From Ursus arctos (taxonomy: Eukaryota; Chordata; Mammalia; Carnivora; Ursidae): 64,000 bases of DNA. The notes under the pieces were generated by a model. That model searched no databases. It saw only the letters and a list, made by a program, of their open reading frames with translations, and had not been told where the DNA came from. Of this stretch, positions 44,001-56,000 are shown in pieces. Where the stretch lies: contig NW_026622819.1 in the NCBI RefSeq assembly GCF_023065955.2, positions 1,004,501 through 1,068,500 of the forward strand, given 5' to 3'. The translations under genes were made by a program, and so were the position numbers. The number at the start of each line of letters is the position of its first letter. The stretch's first letter is position 1.

Positions 44001-47000
44001 CGGAGGAGGGCTCGGCGGACGGTCCTCGGCTGAAGGAATCGGGACCAGGGCTGGAGCCGAGCCTCAGCCGGGCAGCAACCGGAAACACGGCCGAAGCAGC
44101 GGTTCGACACCTCCCCCACGGGACTCCCAAAGTACTCTGCCTCACGCTGACCTCGGCAACACGACACAAACTAGACTCTCCCTCACACTAGACGCTACAG
44201 CCCGTGCGGCTGTTCCCAGATGGGGGGCAGCAGCCAGGCACCCTGGACGTCTTGGCCCCCGAGGGGCTGCCCGCAGGCGTGGGTGCCCGGCAGTCCGGCC
44301 CCCCCACGCTCTCTGGGCAGCGGAACCCAGACGGTCCCGGGAGTGCCAGCTCGGCAAGCTCGGCTAAGACACACAGCTCACATCGGCCGAGACCGCCGCC
44401 CCGCTGCCCGCGCCAGGCCTTCCTGGCGCTCCCTCGGGAGCCGGGCACACGCGGGCAAGCTCCGCCCAGGGTTTTCAGGAGCAGACGGTGACGCCTTACG
44501 GACTGGTGCGCTCTTCAGACGTGAGACTGTGCCAGCCCCGTGGGCAGGGACTGACGAACACAGTCATTTCAGTCAAGATGCTTTGGGAACTGGAGAGACA
44601 CGTGAGAATTGCCTCCTTATTTCTTAAAATTTTAAAATTTCAGGCCCCAAAGTACCTGACACTCAGCACAGGCTTGAAATCACACACTCATCAAACATAA
44701 AATGAAGCAAAACGAACTCGCCCCCAGGGGAGGCCCCCGTCTCTAGGTTCACATCTTCTGGAATAAAGCAGCTCAAAGCACACGCGGGACTGCATTACCT
44801 GCGGCCACTTGCCATGCGACTGCGCGCGTCTCCTGATCTCCTCCACGGTCTTCCTGCGGGAGTCCTGGTCCGACCGGGACACGAACACCGGCTGGATGTA
44901 CTTTATCAGAGCTGGGAGGGAAGGACGGGCGTTCGTGTGGGGACACACACTTCTGCCACAGCAGGACTGGGGGGCGGGGTGCTGCCCAGGGGCAGAGGCG
45001 AGCCCCCAGATACGCCCCAAGGGCAGCACGGTCCCCGAGAGCGGGCGCGGGTCAAGGCCTGATCACGAGGGATCCAAAGCTCCCTCACACGATGGCCCGA
45101 AGCCCCACAACCTGCACAACCTGGAGTAACACCACTGGTGTCCACAGCCTGTAAGGCAGGAGAAAGCGGAGAGAGTAAGGCCGACCCCTGCTCTGTGCTA
45201 ACAGGACGGGGAGGGGGCGGTTCAAGGCTCCAGAGTCACAAGGGCCCGAGGTGCATGGCTTCCACCCCACCAGCCTGTTGCGGCCAGACCTGTCTCCCTC
45301 GAAGACACAGGCTACGTGCTGACCCCAGGTACCCAGGACTGTGATTTTACGTGGAAATCGGGCGCCTGCAGACGCGATCCAGTTAAGATGACGTGGTACT
45401 GGCGTAGAGTGGGCCCCGACCCATGCCCAGCGTCCTCTCAAGGAGGGGGAGACACGGACGTGCACGCAGGGAGAAGTCCACAGGACGGCAGAGGCCAAGA
45501 CTAGAGGGACGTGACCATAGCCACGGGACACCAGGGACGGTGGAGAAGCGCCAGAGGCCACGGAGGCCTGGCATGGCCTCTCCCTCAGAAGCTGCCTTGC
45601 TCACACCTTGATTCTGGACTTCCGGCCCCCAGGACAGTGAGAGAATCAGTGTCTGTTGTCTTCAGCTGCCCAGCGTGTGGCCCTCTGTCGGGGGCGCCCC
45701 AGGACACTCACATGGCTGCAGCCCTAACCAGCTCGGCACAGGGGGCCCACGGCCCTGCTGGGGTGGCAGGTCAGTGCTCCCGCGACCAGAGCTGAACCAG
45801 GACGCGGGTTCTCTCGAAAGAGGATCTGAAGGTGGGGAGCCCTTCTTAGAAGAGAAACCCCAAACTGACACGACAACCGTCCTCAGGAAGGGTGTCCTCT
45901 CCTGGGAAGGACAAGTGGGCGGCCACGGCAGCCGGGCATCCCCGTGGCGGTGAGACACGTCCCCGCTGGGCCCAGCAGCAGCTTCGGACTTCTGCTCTGA
46001 GAGTTCTAACTACTCGTAAGCAGTAACGTGTTGTGACTCTTCTTTCTGAGGGGTTTTCCAAAAGGCAAAGAGAAAATTCATTTAACAAAAAAAGAAGAAA
46101 ATTCTATCTAGTCACGTCCACAGGACTCAAAAACTAAGCTACATGTGGGTCTCAGTGATGTTTTCTTCTGGCATCTAGAAACTTCTTTCCCCGTTCCATC
46201 GTTCTCGCCAATTCCTCCTGACTGCTGGGAGTGACACGTGGGGACAGGGCCAAGGGGATCCCCGCAGGACAGGACAACGGGGAAGCCGCCCAGCTTCCTA
46301 CTGTCCAGCCAGCTCTGTGCTGACTTCCCTGTGGCGGGAGAGAAGGGCTGCAGGCTGGCCGCCTCACTGAACAGGGCCGGGCTTCCCAAGTTCCCCTTTC
46401 TGGTGACAATGGAGGAGGACGGCTCTTCGTGACTCGCGGACAAGCCTGAGGCAGAAGGCAGAGGTGCGCAGCGGCTCTCTGGGCTCCGAGGACGACGGGG
46501 CTTCCTTCTCTGAGTGAATCTCAGACTCCACTCTTCCTGTGGACCCCAGGTGAATCCCCACACTGGAGAGCCCATAACTGGACGGCTTGCTTCTGAGGAC
46601 AGGGGAAATGTGGCTGCTTGTCGGGTAAGCCGCGTGCGGTGCTGGCAACAAGGACCGGGGCCGCCGTTCTGCCAGAAGACCGTGAGGCGTCTGTGGGGAC
46701 TCTGAGACCACGCACCAGACCTCCTATGGTTTGTGACCTGCCAGGCGCCCGTATAAAGGACACTGAAAATAACCTGACAACAATAACGAGAAAAATCACT
46801 GAGCTGACCACTCTCACTGGTATTTACGGATCTGAAGGTGAAAATATTTTGAATATTTCTAACATTCGTCTGTCTTCACCAAAGTTGTGAGTTGTCAAAG
46901 GCTCCAAAAACATCGTGCTTTAAACAAGTCCGAGAGGAACCAAAAGGCACGGCCAGCGAGCCCCCCCCCCCCCAGCGTGCCGCACGCAGGCATCCAGGTT

Positions 47001-50000
47001 TCCGGCAGGGGTGTGTTCCGGGTCATGCACGATGGGAGGCACCCTCACCTGTATTCCTGGGGGAGCGTCCCGTGGGTTCTAGTTAAAATCTACAATAAAT
47101 GGGTCCGTCACTACTCCTTCACTCTTCTTTCTGTGATCCCTGACAAGACTGGGAATGCAGTCTACGTGAAGGACCCCCGCACACAGAGGACATGCTGGTG
47201 GCCCTGCCTCCTGACACTCCGAGGTCGAGGCCAGTGGCAGGGGGCATGGCGTTCAGCTCACCTGCCGCCCCCAGCACATTCAGCCGATGGAGCTGGCTTC
47301 AGAACCCTGACCTTGGGATGCGGGTGACCAGGTACGACAGTGCATGACCCTAACTCACGACCTGAGCCATCAGTGAAGGCCAGGCTTCGAGAAGGCTTGT
47401 GTCATCTGTATGCGAATGAGGGGGCAATGACACGGCCCCCAGGTCCCAGAACTTCCCCAGAATGCTGACGTTCCACAGCCTAAAGTGTAAAGCTGGAAAG
47501 AAGAAATTGGAACAAAACTGCAGAATTGAAATAGCTTCCCCGTCCTTCCCCTGTGGCCACACTGCTTTATACTTGGGGGCCTGTGAGGACCTTTCAGCAT
47601 TCTTCATGTGGAATGCGTATTTGCGAACTCCTGGAGTCTCTGCCTGGCTGTCAGAACATTCTCAGCTGACCCCACTTTCCAGGCACATGACACATAACCC
47701 TATACTTGGATAACCGGGCTCACAACTACTGGCCCGACACGCCATGGCCAGGTAAGTACCGGCACGCGCTCCTGCAGGAAGTCCCACAAGACGAGGGCCG
47801 TCCCGCCTGCTCGCCGGAGCGATGCCTCCATTTTACTTTTGCTCTGTAACCACCAGCCCTGGAAGCACCTTGGCTGAGACCCTTATGTCTAAACGGAGGA
47901 CCTGTGTCACCATTCCCAGGGGCAAGACCACAGAGGGTCCCAACTGCTCAGCCCCCCTGCTTTCCACCATGTAGCACACACGAGACGGCAGCCGTCTGCA
48001 GCCCAGAAGAACTTCTCACCAGAACCCCACCCTGCTGGCCCCTGACCTCGGACTTCCAGCCTCCAGGAGCGTGAGAAGTAAGTGTCCGTTGTTTAGAAGC
48101 CACCAGTCTGCAGGGCTTTGTCTGAGCAGATAGGCCCTGACCCGCAAGCAAGTAAAGGCTGGTTAGCATGTATTCTGCCAAAGGCACACAACGTATTAGA
48201 CCCTCTCAGAACGTCCCACGTACTAGAAAGACAGCCTAAACGTACACGATGTTCTTCCGTAACAGTCAGCTGAACACTAACACGAGCTAGGAAACTCAGA
48301 GGAGGTGGCCCGAGTGAGGACCCTCTGCCCCCGCAGCTCTGGCCCCAGCACCACGTGCCTCCAGCACCACGTGCCTCCCGCCCAGACCAGCCCCGCTCCA
48401 GCTCCGGACTCCAACCGGACACGCTCAGCATAACACGCCCGTGGTCTAAATGCAGAGAAGTGGACACAGGAGAGCGACAGTGGGGTGGCCCCCACCCCCA
48501 GGAGCAGCCTGGAGGAAGCAGGACTGGGTTGGCGATCCCTGCGGCAGAATCCAGGGGGGTGAGAACCAGGAGCAGGTGGGGCCGGCCCTGCAGGGCACCT
48601 GGACAGCTCTGGCACGGGCCCGGCCGGGAGGAGGAAGGTGCTTTCGTCTGTAAAGTGACTGCCCTGCATTCCCTGCAGTTCCCACGGTAACGGTGCAGTG
48701 AGCCCTGAAAAGATGTGTCCACACCCTAACACCTAGGACGTGTGACTGAAACCTCATTTGGGAAAGCAGTCTTTGCAGGTGTGATTAGTCACACACCTGG
48801 AGATGAGACTACCCTGGACTATCCGAGGACAAGTGTGTGTGTGTAGGAGACACACAGGGACACACCCATGGGGGAGGCCAGCGAGGAGGGAGGCAGGGGT
48901 GGGAAGGATGCAGCCATGAGTCCAGGACTACCCGGGCGCCAGGAGCTGGAAGAGGCAGGAAGGACTTCCCCAAAAGCCTCCGGAAGGAGCGAGGCTTTGC
49001 ACACTGTGACCTTGGACTTCTGGCTCCAGAACTGTGGGAGTCTAAGTTTCTGCTCTTCTAAGCCACCAGCTGGGTCACTGTCACGTGGCCGAGGGACACC
49101 TGCACACCTGAGCTTTTGGTCCCATAACGAGCGCACGGGGACACAGACGCTTCTGGGACTGGGATACAGGCCCAAGCTTGAGCAGGCACTTGGACACATG
49201 ATGTCTGCCGGCACTTGTGTGTGAACCAAAAATAAAACCCACAACAGCTAATGTTACAGAGAAAACCACAACAAGGAAAAAGAAGAGACTCAAGGACAAG
49301 TGCCTATTTCATGTGGGTGTGACCTGCACTGACCAGCAGGATGGGGGGGGGACGGAGGACACTCGCCCACTGCCTGGGGAGGGGGGACGCACTCACTCCC
49401 AGCAGGATGGGGGGTCTTGCTCACTCCCAGCAGGATGGGGGGACTCACTCACTCCCAGTGGGGGGCGGGTCTCACTCACTCCTAGTGGGGGGGTCTCACT
49501 CACTCCCAGCAGGATGGGGGGGTCTCAGTCACTCCCAGTGGGGGGGGTCTCACTCACTCCCAGCAGGATGGGGGGGTCTCGCTCACTCCCAGTGGGGGGG
49601 GTCTCGCTCACTCCCGGGTGAGGGGGTCTCGCTCATTCCCAGTGGGGGGGGTCTCACTCACTCCCGGGTGGGGGGTCTCGCTCACTCCTGGGTTGGGGGG
49701 GTCTCACTCCCAGTGGGGGGGTCTCACTCACTCCCGGGTGGGGGTCTTACTCACTCCCAGGTGGGGGTCTCACTCACTCCCAGGTGGGGGTCTTACTCAC
49801 TCCCAGGTGGGGGTCTCACTCACTCCCAGGTGGGGGGGTCTCGCTCCCAGTGGGGGGGGGGTCTTGCTCACTCCTGGGTTGGGGAGTCTCACTCCCAGTG
49901 GGGGGGGGGTCTCACTCACTCCCGGGTTGGGGGGGTCTCACTCCCAGTGGGGGGGTCTCACTCACTCCCGGGTGGGGGGGGTCTCGCTCACTCCCAGTGG

Positions 50001-53000
50001 GGGGGGGTCTCGCTCACTCCCGGATGGGGGGTCCCACTCACTCCCGGGTGGGGGGGGTCTCACTCACTCCCGGGTGGGGGGGTCCTCGCTCACTCCCGGG
50101 TGGGGGGGGTCTCGCTCACTCCCAGTGGGGGGGGGTCTCACTCACTTCCCCATATCGGGATGTCTCTGCTCTCTGCCTTCATCACGATGGAGGACATCGT
50201 CAGGGTGACGGCGATGGCATCGAAGTAGGAGGAGTGTGGAGCCAGGGTGAGGATGGAGGCCTCAGGCGGCGAGGCCTGCTGCCCCTTCATGACCACCCAG
50301 TGGAAGCCGCCGGAAAACCACATGGTGCGCATGATGGCCTTGAGCAGGAAGTCCACGACCCTGCAGAGGAAGGTGCTGCGGTTACATGGGGCCAAAGCAG
50401 GGTGTCACGGGCTCATCTCGCTAGCGAGATGCTGACCGCATGGACACGGATACTAGAAGCTCGGTGCTGACCTCTGGCCAGTTATCCAGGGCGCGCTCCA
50501 GGCCCCTCCAAACCTGGTGACAGCGCTTACTGCGTCGTCTGGAGGAGATAAGACACTACTAAACGTGGAGCGGGATGCCTTTTTACCAATTTATCCACGA
50601 AAATGCAAGTCCTGCCTCTGCTCCGTGACAGCAGCACGAAGACCACACGGACTCCTGAACGCGGTAAGCAGAGCACGGACGCGGGACGTTCACGCCACTG
50701 GGACTGTCAGTGCTGGAAGGCTGTTTGTTAGCATGAATGAAAAAACCCACCAAGACACCTAAAATGCAGTTAACATCAGCAGTGACGTTGGGGTGAGACC
50801 AGGAGCGGAGGTCTGCAGCGAGCCAGTCCATCCCCTGCCCCCAGGCTCCTGAGTCAGAGGGCACGTTACTAAAGCCTCTTCCGATGAAACTAGACGGATG
50901 ATAAACATGGAAAACAAAATAACCATCAGCCCAGATGAACTGAACTTGCTTCCTATTTGTTTTTTAAACATACGAGAATTTAGGCATTTAAATCTGCACA
51001 TCCCTGTGACGGACGAGACGAGGATGCACATCACTGAAACCGCACGGAGGCGAGAGGCTCGGTGTGCGAGTGACCACGGGCACCGCAGTCCCAGGGAGAA
51101 GGGGTCATCCCCGTGAGGAGCCACGTCGCACGTGGCTGCGGGGTTATGCAGGTCATCAGACTGCACAACAGAAACATAAGAGCCTGAAACCTCCTTGGAC
51201 TGACCCCCAATGTGCTTAAAAACCCTCTCAAGAGAATTCTGGAAGACGAGGCCCAACAGCACTAAGTAGGAGCCAGTCCCAAGGTGGGTATGGCGCCCCT
51301 CACAGAGCCACCTTGAGAAGGCCCTTGTGTGGACGGTGAACAGGGAGGGTGTGGCTGTAGGCCGAGATGCTGGGGCCAGGCTTTGACGCCCCGTCTCCAG
51401 ACCCGGGCAGGACCACAGGTATGCAGTTTTCGTCGTTTGTCCAATGGCGTATTTTTAGACACGCCTGTCCGCATGCAGGCTACTTTTCATAAGAACACAG
51501 ACAAACATAAAAGCCAAGAGAGAGCCACTGACACCCAAAGAGGAAGAAATGAGGCTTCGTGCAGTGGGACCGAGAGCCAGTCCCGGGAAGTCAGATTCAG
51601 AGGAAGGCGGAAGAGGGACCTGCTGGGAACTGGGGACCAAATCCTGACCTGTCTGCCAGAGACACCCCCCCCCCCCCCCCCCCCCCGGTCAGCACTAAAC
51701 AGAACTAACCATTCCTGCAAGATCTCGGAGGCATTCCAGCCCCAGTGAGATCATGCACCGGGCAGAGCCAGGCTGCGGGTGTGGAGGCCGGCCTCGGAGC
51801 AAAGCCCCGCGCACAGCAGCACCATGTGACGCCTCCTGCCCACGGCGACGGCCGCCAGACAAGCCTGAGGTGCCCGCAGAGCGATTCCCAGGACAGTGAA
51901 TCGGGAGACAGATCTCCAGGCATGAGGGCAGCGACCTCCGTTCATCGCCCGGGGGGGCACCCCAGAACCTGAGACGCGAGCAGAACCAGCCACGTGGCAG
52001 AGCGGAGACTGTGAGTGAGGAGACACGTGGTGGCAGGCATCAGAAGAGAGGCTGGGGGCCCACTCTCTCTCAGGCTGTCATGGAATCCAGGACAGGGCAT
52101 GGTGAAAGCAGCAGAGAACAAGAGAACACCCTCGGAAATCCAGCATCTCACTTCCCCGGGAAGCTGGAGGATGAGAAGGAGGTCTCCGGAACATGCCAGA
52201 GAAAAAGGACAGCACTAGTCAGGAGGGGAACAGGTTCTCAGGGTTGAAGACAGACGGCTCTTCAGCACCACGTCAGAGAGCAGAGTGAGGTTAAGACAAA
52301 ACGACAGACTCCTACAATTTCCGTTGAGGATTTTTCAAATTCCCGAGGACAGAGAGAAGAGCCCAAAACTCACAGAGAGGAACAAGCAGGCTCCTCGAGC
52401 GCCACAGGAGCCGGCAGCTTCGCGGCTCTGGGGCCGTGAGACCTGGAACCCGTACTGTCTGCCCGGACCAGCTCCCCATCGACATTGAGGGGAGAAACAA
52501 GACACTTTCAGACATGAAACGCGCCTGAGTTTCTCCAGCTTGTCCTCTTTCTGAGACAAACCTACACTCCAGGAAATCTTGGAGGAAAAAATGAGAAAAA
52601 AGAAAGAAAAACCCCAAACCAGGCCCAGGAGATAGATCATGCCCAGAAGATTTGCAGGAAGGCACTGCACCGGGCAGAAGAGTGACCTGAGGGCAGCCGG
52701 GGGCTCCCGGGCTCTCTGGGAGGAGCGCATAATCCCAGCAAGGCGGCGAGACCGCGAGCGGGCAGGATTGTAAGGCTGTGCTCAGGGCTCATTATTCTGC
52801 AGTAACGGGCAAAACAGGAGTCTGACTGTAATTGGAAATCGGGGTTAAGGAGGTCGTGAGGGTGGGGCTCTGATGCGAGGAGCCTGGTGTCCTGGTAGGA
52901 GGGAGACCAGAGCTCTCCACCAGGGGAGGACAGCGACGGGGCACGGTCTGCAGGCCAGGAACCCGGTCTGCCGGCACACGGATTCCCGACTCCCAGCCTC

Positions 53001-56000
53001 CAGAACCTTCTGCTGTGGAGACCCCCAGTCTGTGGCACGTGGTCAGTGGTCGGAGCTACGACACCCTCTAACCACGTGAGCTGGCCGCAGGGCAGCACCC
53101 AGAGGGCACTCTCGGCCTGCCGGTCAGGTTTTGCAAGAAGATGCTCTGGTTTTTACACAATTTTGTGGTTCGAAAGTCACTTTGAGTAAGTGTCTTTTGT
53201 GAAATTATGCCATTCCTCTTTTCACTGAAAACTCAAAGCTTGTATTTTAGGAAGTCTGAACGACACTAACTTATGTTCAGCAAAGATCCTCCCTGATGGG
53301 ACACTGATCTACGCAAATCCGCACACGTCTGCACAGCGGAACGACGCGCCTCCCAGCTGACTCCGCGAGGATTCTTCCCTACAAGGCTGTGTACTTTGAA
53401 ACCTGTTGCTTCAAAACCCACTTCCCCCTAACTTCCGAGTCCCCACATCAGGCATTTTGTCACCGAGTTCCCCTTTAAGGAGTTCAGTGTTGACTGTTCT
53501 TTGTTTCCCCAAGAGCACCAGACCCAGCGCAGGGCTGTGCCTAGAGTGACTGAAAAATACTGCTGCGCGGAGACCTCGAGGGCTGTGTATGGCCTGCACA
53601 CCCGCACATTCACGCACACACCCACACGTGCACGCATGCAGACATGTGCATATACACATATGCATGCTTACCCACATGCAGATACCTCTGCACATGTACC
53701 TACATACACACGCCCCACTGATACACGCATGCGCACACATGCATGTAAACACACACACACACACGCACACACACGTGTGCACACACATTCACATACGTAC
53801 ATACGCACGATGCTCAGACACACATGCACACACGCTGGCACAATACACACACGTGCACACGGTGCGGTGCGGTCTCCATACACACAGGCGCCCAGAGCTC
53901 TCACGGAACCTCAGATGTGTCTACGACGTGTCGTGAGGGCCTCCTGTCAGGCACACTCTATGGGCGCAGGAGGCGCCTGGGACGCACTGCTGCAGGCGGT
54001 AGTCAGCTGTGGCCCCGTATCCTCCAAGGAGCCCAGCGGAGCCACACGGAGCCGCGTGGAGGTGGAACCGGCCACGGAGAACGGCCCAGAGCCCCACCCT
54101 TGGAAGAGACAGAATCGGAGGCGGGCGAGTGAACTGGGGAGGAGGAGCCCCGCCCAAGGAGAGCGGAAACGAGGACTTCAGACAAGACGTGCCCAGAGAT
54201 AGCACTACCCTACCACTCAAGCCCCAAACTCTCCGTCTCATCACTCGTAATTTGTCAAAAACTCTAAAACCTCTGCTCTCTAGCTGCGGATCCACAACCT
54301 AGCAAACTGAACTTCCGACTCCTATCCGGTCTAGACTGATTCTGTTTGATCATGTATCTGATACCAGATTCATATTTTAGGGTTAAAACATTTAATAAAA
54401 ACCCCCAAGGTAAAGCAAGCTCTTCAAAGAGAATTAAGAAATCCAAACAGGCAGAATGAGCACTGGATAGCCAGTGATGACCCTGGTGCCAGGTGACCGC
54501 AGCCAACAGCACGGCAAGCAGCCCTCCCTCCCCACCCCTACACTCTCTCCCTCCCTCCCCCCACTCCTCCACTCCCTCCCTCCCTCTTTGCCCCTACACT
54601 CCTTCCCTCCTCCTACACTCCCCCTCCCCCCCACACTCACTCCCTCCCCCTCACCCCTACAATCACTCCCTCACTCCCTTCCCCCCTCATTCCGGACCCA
54701 TGTCCTAGCACCCCGGGGGCAGACGCTGCACTGGGGCTGGAATGGGAAGGGATCATGGCCTGCCTTGGGTCTCCAGGAAGGACTGTGGTTCACTTGACTC
54801 TGACAATGGTCTACACCATGAATACCATAAGGAACGCACATGGAGACCCCATGTGAGGGGTCCCCCGGTCAGCTGGACCGTCCCCAAGCACAGCCACGCC
54901 ACACTCCTCACCGACTCAGCAAACCTGTGAATCGAAATTCGCGGTCTTTACCATGTATGTCACTGTCGTGCGTGCCCACAGCAGGTGCACGTCGGGAGAA
55001 CCAACCCTGAGGACATGTGCCAGGTCCCACCTGCCTCCCGCGGGCATCGTGTTCCTGTCTGTCAGACACTTCCTAGGGGAAGGAGGACTGAGCTGATTGC
55101 TGGGCCCGTGAAGGGCCAGGAGCAAACAGTTTAGGCTCTGTGGGCCGCACAGCACAGCCTCTGCTTCCGTGAAGGTGTCCTGGATGGGGTTTAAATGAGC
55201 AGGTGTGGCTCAGTTCCAGTAAAACTGTGTTTATAAAACCAGGCAGCAGCTGGATCTGGCCCACGTTTAGGGAACCCCCTGTGCTAGGCTGATATTTCTG
55301 TTTCTGCATCAAGTGTTCGAGGACCCGAGGGGTTGACGAGAGGTGTTAAGGTGTGGATGACTGGCAGCACTCTGGGCTTGCAACAGAAATGGCGACTTCT
55401 AAGACGCCGGAGACACTTACTGAAGCCTTTATACCCGGCGTTCTCATTTACTGATGGTGTGCACTTTAAGAACAGCTTTAGGGGTAAACAAGAAAATATT
55501 CTGATTTACTTTTTTGAGGTCCACGTTGGGCCTTTAGTTAAGACGTATTCAAACATGGGGCACCTGGGTGACTCAGTCAGTGGAGCGTCTGTCTTTGCAG
55601 TTTGGCTTAGGTCGTGATCTCAGGGTGCCGGGATGGAGCCCCGCATCCAGCTATGCACGCAGCGGGGAGACTGCTTGGGGCTCTCTCGCGCTCTGCCCCT
55701 CTCCCTGCTTGCACAAATGTGCGCGCAATCACGCTCGCTCCCTCTAAAATAAATAAATCTTGAAGAAAGAGATGTACTCAAAACACGTCCACCTACAGAT
55801 GGCTTGCTTCATTAATATCCAAAAAGTAAACACAAGGGAACTTCAAGGTCTACGAAGCAAGGGGGACACTTGACCAGCAGAGACCAGACCAGCACACGGG
55901 ACAGATGTTGGCTGAGACGCAGCCTTGCGGGGCAGGGCCCTTGGAAACACACCAACAGCGGCCACGTGGCTTGCAGGACCCTGGAAGACCCCTCAGAGCA

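Larger units (their letters stand above)
44912..49334 (-). other. LPCAT1: LPCAT1 intron 3, repeat-poor to LTR-containing part
   Basis: About 4.4 kb between exon 4 and the minisatellite, containing three LTR-like relics listed separately and a run of 11 C near 46964. Otherwise it is unique-looking. No exon is needed, because exons 3 and 4 join in frame at A|CT. Confidence 0.65.

Noticed and set aside
49217..50470. Plus-strand open frames up to 295 codons (Ser/Gly/His/Leu repeats)
   Set aside because: They read through the G-rich donor minisatellite and, at the end, the antisense of LPCAT1 exon 3. The periodic peptide is a repeat artefact.
53501..54202. His/Thr-rich open frame of 233 codons
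   Set aside because: Its first half is a CA-rich simple repeat; the remainder is compositional. No homologue is recognised.
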